Below, one piece after another: positions 28,691 through 38,576 of a stretch of 64,000 nucleotides of DNA (positions are counted from its first letter, which is position 1; each line of letters starts with the position of its first letter). This DNA is from Cotesia glomerata (Eukaryota > Arthropoda > Insecta > Hymenoptera > Braconidae): assembly GCF_020080835.1 (NCBI RefSeq), contig NC_058162.1, positions 6,277,323 through 6,341,322 on the forward strand, read 5' to 3'. Below the pieces are notes generated by a model, which saw only the letters and a list, made by a program, of their open reading frames with translations, did no database searches and had not been told where the DNA came from. A program made the translations under genes and the position numbers.

Positions 28691-30489
28691 TATGTGAACC
28701 GCTTATAACTTTTGAACGGCTTGACCGATCTCATCGTGGTTGGTGCCATTCGAAAGGGCTTGACCAAACTTAGATTTTAAAAACTATTTGGACCGATTCA
28801 GATCTATAGATTTTGAGAAATCGTAAAAAAACTGAAAAAAAAAATTTTTTCAAATGTGGTCTTTTTGGAATAACTTTTAAACGGCTTAAAGGTTCAATTC
28901 TAAAAACTAATCAGATTTTAACCTCAAAAACCACGTCGATCGCCACCAGTCCGGTCAAAATCGGTTGATTCGTTCGAGAGATATCGTGAACGAAAGAAAA
29001 CTGAAAAAAGTGTTTTTTCGGAATAACTCCAAAATTCCTAGCGCGATCAATTCAAAATTTGAGATTCTTTGTGAGGCTTGAAAAACTGCGTCGAATGCTT
29101 CTAACCGCGTAAAAATCGGTTTATTCATTCAAAAGTTATTGCGGTTTAAAAATTTAAAAAATAGTGTCTTATCAAATCTCTATCAGACTTTTGAGCTCGA
29201 AGAGCTTTAAAGCATAGGAAAGCAATCTCTTTGAGCTCGGAGAGCTCAAAATAACCCATAAATTGTATTTTTGAGCTCGAAGAGCTCAAAAACGTCATTG
29301 GTGCAATTTTAAGCGCCTAAGTATGGAATTAGCGGGAAGTTGCAGGGATGGCCTTCAGGGTCAACCGTTTTCCTAATTTTTTTATTTTAAGTATAAGTGA
29401 GTTTGCTTACGTATAACAAAACTCCCATTTATCTATTTAATCTCTTAAATGTACCTGGGCCCAGACTAATTACGGGAAATTCCCTGGGCCTCTTACAGGA
29501 GTCGTAACGAGACACTTAATGATCACACTCGAATTATATTTTACAATCGTTAAAAAATGCAATAAAATCATACTCGAATTTTTTATAATTAATAAATATG
29601 TAAAGAAAAATTCTTTACATAACAAATAATTTTAGTTTTTTAATAAAATTCTTAAGTACATCATTTATTATTGCTAAGAATGAAGATTTTTAAAGTAAAA
29701 ATCACATGAAGTTGAAGTTTGTCAAAAGTTTAACAAACAGAATAATTTTCAAATCAGAACACTATTTTATTGGTTAGCCAGTGGAACATAGCTTTGTATA
29801 GATCACTATGCGTTTGAGTATAATAGAGATGTTGATTGTTTCGGAAAAGATATAAAGTATTATAACAAAAATGGATACTAGAAAAATTGGCTTTTGAATT
29901 TATAACAAGGGAATAATTTTGTTTGCCGCGGACTATCAGCTGAATATAATTTTTAATTGAAGCTTAAACAACGGAGATTCATCTCTTTATTTAGCTGATA
30001 AATATTTATTTTTTTTGTTTATTTTTTTGCCGTTAAATTGTGGTTGTTTATCTACTGTGTATATTAATCGATCTAATAAAACTGTTGATGCACGAACCTG
30101 ATTAATTTATATTTTTTTAAATATTTTTTATTAGTCTCACGGTGCAAAGTTTTTTTCTTTTAGTATTGCAACAACTTTCTTCTTGGATTAGAGTCTTTTC
30201 TGTTGAGCCGATATTACAAGTTCAAAGTTTGGTTTTCTTTCTCAGAAGATTGTACTTTTAAATAAGAAATAATATTTTTTCATGATCTTGTGCTTAAATT
30301 CGCGAAAAGCGGCTAATGTATAAGTCGGTTGGTGAAATAGTTGAGTAAAAATTATTTGATGTTATAAGTATGTTGGAGATACTTTAATCAATTCAATATT
30401 TTCTTAAGTCTCTTCATATTTTAATATTTAATAGTCTCATTATTATAGAAAATACTGATGCCTTTTTTACTTTTAACATTTGTTACATC

Positions 30490-30520
<31 letters not shown>

Positions 30521-33000
30521 TTCTTGGTAAAAGATAAAAAAATAAATTGTTATAATGATCAACGAGAAATTATTGATATTAATTTTACTTTAACAATACT
30601 CTTGAAAAAAACAAGAATTTTTTTAACCTAATTTATGATCTTGTGTAAGCATAAAATAATTAATTCAATTTTTCGTTTATCATATGCTTCTTGAGAATAT
30701 ATCAGCCATTGAAAGAGAATACGAAATATAGACATGTAAAATTTGAAAGAAATAATAAACCACAAAAAAGATCTGCATTATTAATATTTACAAGCTTGCC
30801 ATTCGCATTCATTAACAAGCTTGATGACTTTTAGCTCTTTCTGAATATTTATGTCTATAGTAGAGCATAAGAAGAAATCGTATTAAGATTTACATGATAA
30901 AAAAAACAATGATTACCTATTTCCATTAATTTTTAGAATAATAATAATCAATAAAATTAATTGTTTTCAAATGCCGTTTCAAAAGTATTTTTACAAAAGT
31001 TTACTTTAACTTTTTCGATTACGGTTGGCCGGAGAGAAAAATACGATGACATGCTTTTCTGACATCTGCAAAATTTTAGGAGTGAGAAAATGTGATTCCT
31101 TTATCGTCAATGTAAGAAAACTTTTTTGTTTTTTATTTATCGATAAAAAACTAAATTATTAAAAGTTTACTTTTAAATAACAATTTTAAATTTAAATATT
31201 ACGATTATTTTTTAATAATAACTAAATATTTTCTACCTTTACGAATATTTCTATTGATAATTAAATATTCTTTGTCATTGGAAAAATATTTTATTAAATT
31301 GTCAAAGACGTATAAAATTAAATTCCTAAATTAAAAAATACTTCCAATAAATTTCCCTAAATAATAGTAGCATACTAGCCATTAAATAGATATTAATTTG
31401 ATGCTAGATGTTGATTATAGTAAATTAATTTTTCCTTATACTACACGGAAAAAAGTAAACTGTCATAAATAACAGTCGATTTATAATAAGTAATGATCAA
31501 CTGCTAAAAATTACCATTTCAAACAGTAAAATCGTGATTTTACTAGTCACTTTATGATATTTACCATTTAAACGTTACAATTTACTTTTTACATGGCAGA
31601 AAATACTATTTCAAACAGTAATATTCGCTATGTAAATGTCTAAAATGTTAAAGCATAATAATTAAGAATTCAGACTTTGATATTTATCATGTCGTACCTA
31701 AAAAATGATCTTATGATATGTAAAAAGTATAAAATAAAGTTAGTAAATTTCTAATACAAGCAACGTCAATATTTACAAAGTAAAATGGTAAATTTTAAAC
31801 GCAACGCTAAAAATCAAACTGTAATTATTGACTTGCTTGGACTGGTAAAATGTATATTTTAAAAGTATAATTTTTACTGTTTCAAATGTTAAATTCTCTC
31901 AGCGTGAGACCCCTTTCTCTTTCATCTGAGTTCCCCTTCTCCTCATAATATAGACTATATATTGAAATGGCAATTTTTACTGTTTGAAACTGTAATTTTT
32001 TAAGTTGAAAGAGTCGTTATTTACTATAGTGACAGCTACTAATCACTTATTTTGGATATTAAATTATAAATTGTGGCTTTTATACTTTCTACATTAAGTT
32101 CTGTAATATTTATATTTTTGCTATCCCGATGTCCGCTTTACTGTTTGAAACTATAAAAATTAATCGAAATCCGAGTGAATATTACAGTTTACTTTTTTCC
32201 GTGTAAATATAAAAAAAATTGTATATAGATGTATATTGCCGATGAGCGTTAAATAAATAAATAAATGAATAAATACTCAAAATTTACGGTCGAATTTTTT
32301 AAATTGAATATGCATAAAAAATTTCAAGTATTTTTGATATTAAAAAAAATGTATATCAATTAGTCGAGTATCAATTTTGTTTGAAGAAAAATTTTTTTCG
32401 ATAATTGGATAATTAAATTATTTAAAATATTCTCTCCCTCTTTACTTTTATATCAAAAGTAACTGATGGAGTAAAAAAATAACTTGCAGCGTATAAACTT
32501 ATTAATTCCAAAAAGTATCTGGGTCAATTTTAAAATTTAACATCCTCGGTATCTAGAGACTCCACTGTAACTTAAAAAAAAACAGATAAAACTTTAATCT
32601 GTTGACAGGTTACTCTAAGTTATTTCATCGAATGCGACAGATGATTTCAAACCCGATCCTGGGATGAAAAAAAATGATACATTAAAGAAAAAAAAAACGT
32701 GAATGCTTGCAAGGAAATGAAGATAAGAATAAATGATCAAATAAAGATAAAAAAGTGCGTAGTAAATAAATAAATTACCTCTATAAAACCGAGCTCGAAT
32801 AAACATTCAATAGCACCGGATGCTGGTAGCAGTTTATCAGTTATTGAGGGATTACCTATTCGTATTCTTCGATATTTATCTTCTTCAGGATATTTTATAA
32901 TATTATCACAGAGCTCACATAAAACTTTTAACGCACTTTGTTGAATTTCAATGTCATTTTTTTCCAACATTCTTAAGCAGTAATCCAAGTTATTGCTCAT
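13589..33000 (-). CDS. Pngl: Peptide:N-glycanase (PNGase/NGLY1), complete, four coding exons
   Basis: Cytosolic amidase that removes N-glycans from misfolded glycoproteins during ER-associated degradation. Coding exons 33000-32779, 18806-18238, 16778-16172 and 14143-13589 have GT-AG borders and fitting phases, giving 650 aa, close to the human length. Exon 1 and the start of exon 2 form the PUB domain (KYRRIRIGNPSI, LLPASGAIECLFELGF), which binds p97-type partners. A Ser/Lys-rich linker follows. The transglutaminase-like core has zinc pairs CRFC (237, 240) and CKSC (265, 268) and a catalytic triad Cys291 (GRCGEWANAF), His318 (DHVWSEVW) and Asp335 (HVDPCED), with family spacing of 27 and 17. 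KPLLYERGWKKKLSYIIA and GGRVSGDVAWRLARGE follow. Exon 4 is the C-terminal PAW carbohydrate-binding domain. The start ATG sits in the good context ACCATGA. Intron 1 is 14 kb. Confidence 0.95.
14189..14975. repeat. Long inverted-repeat (foldback) element in PNGase intron 3
   Basis: The outer arms match: AGTAAAATTTTGT and TATTTATGTGATAAAATGGG on the left have inverted partners at 14915-14975. The core is stronger: 43 bases at 14553-14595 are perfectly complementary to those near 14701-14743, and TTTGAGTACCAACAT pairs with its partner near 14675-14690, around an ATATAT-rich loop. A one-armed relative lies at 53812-53960. It is probably a MITE or foldback element; no ORF. Confidence 0.8.
15175..16140 (+). 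mobile_element. Decayed LINE in PNGase intron 3, antisense to the gene
   Basis: Contains the reverse-transcriptase active-site block RLFADDVKIYF near 15209-15243, then KINLKKTVFM, a KYLGIIID block at about 15438, and short open frames at 15506-15715 (APYIEYAS, LGVNRYTK) and 15726-15956 (WMSIKQRI). The 3' end is AGCCAAGGGCTAAATAAATT followed by ATT repeats. Frequent stops show it is dead. It is of the same general type as the copy in the JAK intron. Confidence 0.78.
16850..17493. repeat. Inverted-terminus AT-rich element in PNGase intron 2
   Basis: Left end CACTGAAAAAAAATTTTAAT at about 16854 and an inverted right end ending TTTTTTTCAGTG near 17490. The interior is CTTGAA-like AT sequence, as in other copies at 38398, 47181 and 53583. 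Borders are approximate. Confidence 0.5.
18807..19952. other. PNGase intron 1, 3'-proximal non-repeat part
   Basis: The splice acceptor at 18807-18808 is followed by AT-rich DNA with a run of about 25 T at 19229-19253. No element or gene recognised. Confidence 0.6.
19953..20602 (+). repeat. MITE with TGCACGCCTCATAG ends, copy 1
   Basis: Begins TGCACGCCTCATAGTGCG and ends CGCTATGAGGCGTGCA, an inverted terminus of about 17 bp. A second copy at 22314-22963 matches along its length, including GACGTCCGGATGTCACCCC. No coding capacity. Superfamily unknown. Confidence 0.8.
20639..21917 (+). repeat. MITE-like element with CACGGAAAAAAGTAAACT ends, interrupted by a SINE
   Basis: Starts CACGGAAAAAAGTAAACTG; the right end is the inverted AGTTTACTTTTTTCTGTA. 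Without the insertion it is about 670 bp. A second, uninterrupted copy lies in the opposite orientation at 31444-32203. A short sub-repeat TCTTAGCTGCGAGTCTATC just after it (about 21975) also occurs near 19710. Confidence 0.8.
20897..21490 (+). mobile_element. tRNA-headed SINE (family 1) with 17-bp target duplication
   Basis: Flanked by the direct repeat ATATATAGTCCATACTA (20880-20896, 21491-21507). The head at 20900-20975 resembles a tRNA: TGGCCTGGTCGG as A box and GGTTCGATCCC as B box of an internal RNA polymerase III promoter. A body of unknown origin follows; TTGAATGGGTGACCACTT near 21100 weakly resembles the 5S rRNA internal promoter. Then come a conserved domain at 21246-21348, a tail segment AGCCTTGTAAAAACC and a final AAT repeat. 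Length about 594 bp. It needs a LINE for mobility. Confidence 0.85.
22314..22963 (+). repeat. MITE with TGCACGCCTCATAG ends, copy 2
   Basis: Same orientation and length as copy 1 at 19953-20602, starting TGCACGTCTCATAGCGCG and ending GTTATGAGGCGTGCA. The two differ by scattered substitutions and by homopolymer lengths. Similarity runs a few bases past the right terminus (CTTTTGGATTTTCC) in both, so the true border may lie slightly outside. Confidence 0.8.
22964..24960. other. PNGase intron 1 DNA without recognised element
   Basis: AT-rich. Open frames at 22939-23196 and 23752-23946 have no domain-like content, and the first overlaps the MITE end. Confidence 0.5.
24961..25010 (+). repeat. Possible left end of a DNA transposon
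   Basis: AGGGTATTCTACGCCAAATC followed by AACCAGTTTTGACCCC looks like a transposon terminus of a kind I associate with insect genomes. No inverted partner was found downstream, so only one end is present or the call is wrong. Confidence 0.3.
25895..26344 (+). mobile_element. Short RTE-like non-autonomous retroelement
   Basis: Starts TACTAGCGGACCTGACACG, a head form common in RTE-related repeats. Ends with CGGTCCAGCCGTTTAGGAGG, a CAAACACACGCACAGAA block and an ATATATATAAAGAT tail. No reverse-transcriptase coding is seen in its 450 bp. Confidence 0.6.
26345..28431. other. PNGase intron 1 DNA without recognised element
   Basis: AT-rich. A 100-codon frame at 27565-27867 shows no domain and is likely chance. 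Confidence 0.5.
28432..29377 (+). mobile_element. AACTTCCC-family element with (TG)n and triple GAGCTC hairpins, copy A
   Basis: Starts AACTTCCCACTAAG, and ATTAGCGGGAAGTT near its right end is the inverted partner; it closes with GGATGGCCTTCAGGGTCAAC. Other landmarks are CAGATCTCGACGTTTGAAGG, a long TG run at 28600-28686, and repeated blocks of AAAATCGGTTGATTCGTTCG. Near the end three motifs of the form TTGAGCTC-NNN-GAGCTCAA start at 29191, 29231 and 29271. Further copies at 56728, 57438 and 63057 establish it as a dispersed family. No transposase; class unknown. Confidence 0.82.
28600..28686. repeat. (TG)n microsatellite
   Basis: About 43 uninterrupted TG units inside the AACTTCCC-family element. 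It produces His-Thr or Cys-Val open frames that are not genes. Confidence 0.97.
29378..31443. other. PNGase intron 1 DNA without recognised element
   Basis: AT-rich with an ATT microsatellite at about 30497-30521. No gene supported. Confidence 0.5.
31444..32203 (-). repeat. MITE-like element with CACGGAAAAAAGTAAACT ends, intact copy
   Basis: About 760 bp from CACGGAAAAAAGTAAACTG to its inverted partner at 32186-32203. It is the reverse-oriented relative of 20639-21917, and at the SINE integration point of that copy it shows the unfilled sequence. No coding capacity. Confidence 0.85.
32217..32277 (+). mobile_element. LINE 3' tail fragment
   Basis: TATTGCCGATGAGCGTTAAA followed by repeated AATAAATA is typical of a 5'-truncated LINE end. 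It is short and directly follows the MITE. Confidence 0.4.
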
Positions 33001-33423
33001 GGTAATAAATAATTATCAATGGCAAGAATAATATCTACAAAAGAAATAACAATGAAAATGACAATATTAATAAATATAATAGCACTGAAATAATAATAAT
33101 ATAACCACAAGTGAACTAATGAGTAATATGAGTAAGCCTGCTGGTGTCAATATGATGTGGCGAGTGGTGGCGCCAGCTGTACTTTCTTTTATTTTTTAAA
33201 GACAGTAGTGTTACATAGCGAAAAAAGAGAACTGATAATAATAATACTAAAGTTAGTGTCGACGTTTCTAATTTTTTTTATTTTTTTTCATTTATTAAAT
33301 TGGAACAAAAAAATATTTTTTTTAAATTGCACTTAGAGATTTTAAAGTTTTTTACAAATGAAATTTTTTTTTTTTATTTTTTTATAATAATTTTTTCAAT
33401 AAAAAAATTTATAAAAATTTCTA

Positions 33424-33653
33424 GATGTCGGACAACTTAATTGTCATCTGATAATGACAATAATAACAATAATGACGGGAGTGATGGAAAAAGTTTTGGA
33501 CCCTAATTATTTGGTAAGTGAAAAAATAAAATTTTGATTGTTATTAAAACATTAATTAATTTTTTGTTTCCAGAAAAACTAAATTATAAATGTATACGGA
33601 GATCAGAAGAAATTATTGGCAAGTTTCTGATAATTTGGAATTATGATTGCTTG
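33424..33653 (+). other. Candidate 5' exons of a transcript divergent from PNGase
   Basis: Strong donor sites follow 33513 (GTAAGTG) and 33653 (GTGAGTA), with a good acceptor TTTTTGTTTCCAG ending at 33573, giving an 80-nt exon 33574-33653. The first piece has an ATG at 33473 reading 14 codons to the donor, but joining to the next exon gives a stop at once, so these look like untranslated exons. They might belong to the downstream dpr-type gene or a non-coding RNA. No transcript evidence is available here. Confidence 0.25.
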
Positions 33654-34678
33654 GTGAGTATAAGCAAAAAGTAAATATTGGTATAAATTTAATTAATAAA
33701 TTATTAAAAATAAAATTTTAAAAAATTATGATGTAATTGAGAGACAGCTGATAACTTTTAGAAATTTTTTATGCCAAAAAAAATTTATAAAAAAATTATA
33801 ACACTAAAATCAACAGAAGTTTAAAAATTTTTTATGTTCATTATTAATTAAATTGAACTAGAAAAATTTTTAAAAATAATTGCACTTATAATTTCTCAAA
33901 TTTTCTACATGTGGAATTTTTATTTTTTTTTTGCAATAAATTTTTAATGAGAAAAAAAATTGCCAGATAACTGCTAATTTCATTTTCATAAAAAATTATA
34001 TCCTTGGAAGCTCTAAAAAATTATAAGTGGAATTTTTTAAAAATAATTTACTAGACTTAGTTCATTGTTAAAAAAAATTCAAAAACTATCAAGTGTTGGC
34101 TAATCTGTCATAAAAATTTTCATTATAATTTCTCACCAGTAACTTATTTGTTTAAAAAAATCTAAGAATGGTCAGATCTGTTGATTGCAGTCAAGTTAAT
34201 TTTAATGTAATTTTCGATAGCAAAAATTCATGAAACAATATTGTTTCAAAGGCACGATACCTTAGAGTTAGTATCAATGTAACGGACGTGCGTTTCATCA
34301 ATTCCCAGTGTTTGAAAACGTTTCAGTTGTCAAATTATTGAGTTGCTGCGAGACGGAAAGTCGATACTTATCAAGTCCACTGAATTTATGGGTAAATGAT
34401 TTTTACATTATTATTTTTTTTTTTAATTCAACCAATCAGCAGCCTAGAACTTTTTTCATTTTTTTTCACTTGTCATAGATACACTTTCTGTCTGAAGCAG
34501 CCCTAGCCCTTCTTTGTGCTAAGGTTTATAAATAAATCATTTTCAAAGCCTTGTCAAACATATTTAAATTAAATTGGAAATTTGTAAAAAGCTGAAGCTT
34601 TTTAAAACCAATTTCAGTTTTTTTTCATTTCTCAGTTATTGTTATTATTATTATTATTATTATTATTTTTTTTTTTTT

Positions 34679-35336
34679 ATATATAATTGTTGGCTATCCA
34701 GCCTAATTCACGATTCATTAAAAGGTAGTTGAAAGGTAATTGTGGACAGTGTCTCGGATAGCTTAACAGGTAGAGAGAGGTTTAATGTCTCTCATGTACT
34801 ATTCTAATAACGTAGGCCTTTTTTATGAAAATCAAGTTTCTTTTTTAGGCTAAATAGTATAAATCATGTATTAACACTTTATGTATTTAACACAATAAGA
34901 ATAAGAAAAATTATATTATTTACTTCACTATGTACAGCTCCTGAGGCTTATCAGGTATTAAGAAATATCATTTATGTTATCCTCTATGAGAGCCCGTATG
35001 GGCCAGGTAGACAATTTATTTTAAGTAACAGGTCTTACGTTTATACCTGTGTATTATGTTTATATCTATGTATCAATGATTTAAATAAATAAACGCTTGA
35101 ATAAAAAAAAAAAAAAAAAAAAAAACAGGTAGAGCCTTTGGCGCGAATCCAAAAGATCCAGGTTCGAGTCCTGGTATGGGCCGTCCGAATTATTTTTTCA
35201 GTCAAATTTACCTTTAATGACAAATTTAGATAAGAATTTTTAAATTGTTTATGCCTGGAGGGAATACAGGCTAATGATATTATGAATAATTAGTGAAAAA
35301 ATCGTGAATTAGGCTGGATAGCCAACAATTATATAT
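34679..35336 (+). repeat. Inverted-repeat-bounded unit holding a split tRNA-like SINE
   Basis: TATAATTGTTGGCTATCCAG and the next 16 bases at 34679-34715 recur perfectly inverted at 35300-35336. Inside is a tRNA-like sequence of the family seen at 54650: GTCTCGGATAGCTTAACAGG, resuming after an insertion as GGTTCGAGTCCTGG (B box). Confidence 0.8.
34776..35123 (+). mobile_element. 5'-truncated LINE or processed insert with poly(A) tail
   Basis: Ends with AAATAAATAAACGCTTGAAT and a run of about 23 A. It is flanked by the 11-bp duplication AACAGGTAGAG (34765-34775, 35124-35134), which splits the tRNA-like head. Poly(A) plus target duplication is the signature of target-primed reverse transcription. 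Confidence 0.82.
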
Positions 35337-35422
35337 AAAAAGTATTATAAAACCAGTCTTCAGAAAATAAAAAAATTGTAAAATTATTATTATTATTTTC
35401 AAATTTCCATTTCTCATGTTAA

Positions 35423-35615
35423 GGGGGTCTTCTGGTTTGACGCCCTGATTTTTTGAGCATTTTTTTGTAAAGATCAATGAAGAGATAGAACTTTGAACTT
35501 TACTTTTTACCATTTATTTATACATATTTCAAGAGTATACAATTAAATTTTTAGTTAAAAATATCTTTACAAAAAAAAAAAAAAAAAAATCAGGGCGTCA
35601 AACCAAAAGATTCCC
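35423..35615. repeat. TTAA-flanked MITE
   Basis: TTAA at 35419-35422 and 35616-35619 encloses 193 bp. The left end GGGGGTCTTCTGGTTTGACG and the inverted right end GGGAATCTTTTGGTTTGACG match over about 32 bp, extending into CCCTGATTTTTT. Fits a piggyBac- or Kolobok-mobilised MITE. No coding. Confidence 0.82.
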
Positions 35616-36419
35616 TTAATGAAAATAATCACATCATGAAATTCATTGCATACTCGTTCAATATGCCAATGAATAAAATAACAATGTAGATAATATTACA
35701 ATATCTCTCGAGTGGTTGGATGTCAAAGTATCAAAGCAATGTTTTATCATCAATTGAAGTAGAAGATCAAAGTACTCATCAAAATTGAATTACATATAAT
35801 ACCGCATCCGTAATTTACTTAAGCACTGTCACAATTTATTTTTTAAATTCTATTTATCTTTATTAAATCAGTGCAATTACTTTATTAACTATCAAAATTA
35901 TTCGGCATTTATCTCTTCGTTTAAATCATTTCGATAATAATAATAATAATTGAAATAATTGTATTGGTTTATATTCATTGCATTATTACTGCTCAGCAGC
36001 GTAATGTTTTCAGTCACCTGGCGCCAGTAATTTGAAATTTCGAGAACAGTTCTCATTTTCAACCAAATAAACGATAATGGTTTTGTTAATAATAATAATA
36101 ATAGTTCTAATAATGATCATAATAACAATATTGAAAGATATTGTGTCTATAATCCGATAGCTCCAAGCAGGTTTCCGTAACCTGTCTATCTATTTTATGC
36201 CTGTGAAATATAATAAGTATCGAAATTCAACAATTTTGAAATTTAGGTTTTTTTTCAATTTAAATTCGGATTTCAAAAAATTTCTGCTCGCATATACTGA
36301 GATAAAAAAATGAGTATTTTGGTGACAAGAAATTAATTTGTTTACAATTTTATTTCTTAGCTGAAAAAAATTAAATTTTTTTTCGTCGTAACTTTTTTGT
36401 TGAAAAAAAATTTTTTTTG

Positions 36420-36635
36420 CTCGACGGGCAGAAAGCGTCAACTTTCGGCTCGCTGCGCTAAACGAAAGTGCCGCTTTCTGCCTTCGTAGAGCAAAAAAAT
36501 AGTATACACTCCACGGGAAGTAAATAAGAAAGCCTCAGATCACATGTTTGTCAACCTCGGCTTCGCCTCGGCCGACTTACATGTGATCTAAGACATTTCT
36601 TACTTTACTTCCCTAGGTGTGTAATATACTATTTT
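36420..36635. repeat. Two adjacent foldback structures
   Basis: Hairpin 1 (36420-36492) pairs GCTCGACGGGCAGAAAGCG with CGCTTTCTGCCTTCGTAGAGC-type sequence. Hairpin 2 (36497-36635) pairs AAATAGTATACACTCCAC, GGGAAGTAAATAAGAAA and GATCACATG with inverted partners around a GC-rich loop (CCTCGGCTTCGCCTCGG). Probably foldback or MITE elements. Confidence 0.65.
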
Positions 36636-37779
36636 GATTTGGAAAAAAATAATTTTGAATAGACAACTTGCGAATTTTTATTCAAAATTGTTTTTTCCTT
36701 AATCTAAAAAACTTTTTCTCAACAAGAAAGTTACTGTGAGAAAAATTGTTATTTCTTCAGTTAAGAAATAAAATTGTTTAAAATTTTAAATAAATTAATT
36801 TCTCATTACAACAGTGTTAATTTTTTCCAAAATAAATTTTTTCTTTCAGTGTATGCTATTGAAAGTTGATTATTAATTGTAAAATTGAAAATATTTTCGA
36901 TATTTGTCGTTATTATACATATCGAAATATTTGTTATTTCTTATGAATAAAGCGAATATGTTTATGTTGATGGATAACAATGCAATGAATATTCAGATGC
37001 ATGAAAATATGTTTCGAATTAAATGTTTATTATCGTGTAACAATACATAGCTTACAGCATGAAATGTTGTTTATGGGAAGTGATCTGTTTATTAATATTA
37101 ATGGTTGTACCTACAGGCCTTTAGAATTTTATAATCTGTATAATTTGTTTACAGGGCTTGCTCGTATCGTGAAAATGAAGTCAATAGTATTGACGAAATA
37201 CAGTAATAATAGCATAAAATTATATTGCGTTAATTGTGCCGGTTTATTGAGCCGATATTAGTTTTGATGATAATTTTAATCTCTAATGAATAGCTTATTA
37301 CTAAAAATCGTATAATGGAAATTGATATGAGGTCACATCAAATCTGTTAGTTGACTAATAATTAACCGATCAATTATTATTTTAATGATTTTAAAAATTT
37401 CTTCATTAAAATAAATTGCTTTATTAAAGTTAAATAAAATAAAATAAAATAATAATAATTAATATGTTTTCTCAACACTTGAAATTCTTGGGTAATTACG
37501 AACCACTTACGGTAGAATCACCCTTATACATACACTGTAAATTATTAATTGAGTGGAAAATGAAAGAGCAAGAGTTTATTAACCTACTAGGGAAAATAAT
37601 AGCAGGTTATTTTTCTTGGATTATCGAGGTCGGTTACCTCATAAGTCACAAGTACATCATTTTTAATTTTTTAGCGACACATTATGATATAGCAGAGTTT
37701 TTAAATTCAATGGTGAGAATTAAAAAAAAATATTTTTTTTTGTATTTCATTTTTGTACTGTACATATATTTCAGTATAT

Positions 37780-37975
37780 TCACAGAAAATTTAATGTCAA
37801 TCGGACAAGTATTTTCAAAGTTATACTTGTAATATGTTTGTAAAGCCGCTTTGAAGTGTGAACACGTAAGCGGGGATGTGCCGAAAAACTTTAAACGCTT
37901 TTTTCTCAAAACTGTCTTTTCAAAGTCGGTGAGCAAGATTTATCGAAAAACGGCTGATGAGATCGATCTCTTATA
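37780..37975 (+). repeat. Dispersed repeat, copy 1
   Basis: TCAATCGGACAAGTATTTTC, TTCTCAAAACTGTCTTTT and GAGCAAGATTTATCGAA occur here and, inverted, at 60115-60325. TTTTGAGAAAAACGCGTTTA near 6610 in the Kolobok-like element resembles part of it, so it may be a non-autonomous derivative. The open frame 37464-37832 overlaps it and is not a supported gene. Confidence 0.6.
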
Positions 37976-38397
37976 ATAACTTATAAACAATTTTTTTAAC
38001 TATATTTTTTAGTAATTGATCCAAGGATTTATAATTCTGATAACTATTTTATATTTTTATGAATTATTTAAGGCTAAAATTTTTATAAAAAAATTTATTT
38101 TGTTAAACTACCATTTTATAAAAAAAAAAGACTTTTTCATAAATTTCTAAATCACTAATAAACACGGAAAGTTATTTTTTTTTTTTAAATTACCGTTACA
38201 TTTATTGTAATTGAGGGACATTTTTGAATGAAGATTACTAAAAAATTCATTCATTTTATAATAGACTAGATAAAATTTATGGAAAACCCAATAAAATTAT
38301 TTTATCGAAAAATAATGAGACCCATCCGTCACACGATTACCGTGAATTTAACGGTCATTTTTGAAGAAAATTTCTTTCAGTGTACGTATGTTCACAC

Positions 38398-38576
38398 ACA
38401 GAAAAAAAAAATTAACTTGAATCAAGTAAATAATTTTGAAGAATTTCATCTTTTTGGTTTGAGTTGAAAAATTCTTAAACTAAGAAATTTTTTTTGGCTT
38501 AAGTAAATTTTACTTGATTCAAGAATTTTTCTCTTGATTGAAATTAATTTTTTTTTTTCAGTCCACTAATAAAAAG
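38398..38576. repeat. CTTGATTCAAG-rich AT element
   Basis: ACAGAAAAAAAAAATTAACT with TTGAATCAAGTAAATAATTT at the left, and an inverted right end ATTAATTTTTTTTTTTCAGT. Same family as 47181, 53583 and 53983. Confidence 0.55.

Noticed and set aside
28441..28773. Open frames of His-Thr and Cys-Val repeats on both strands
   Set aside because: They are translations of the TG microsatellite inside a dispersed element.
37001..37832. Open frames of 86 and 122 codons
   Set aside because: Hydrophobic, Phe/Ile/Lys-rich translations of AT-rich DNA with no domain; the second overlaps a dispersed repeat.
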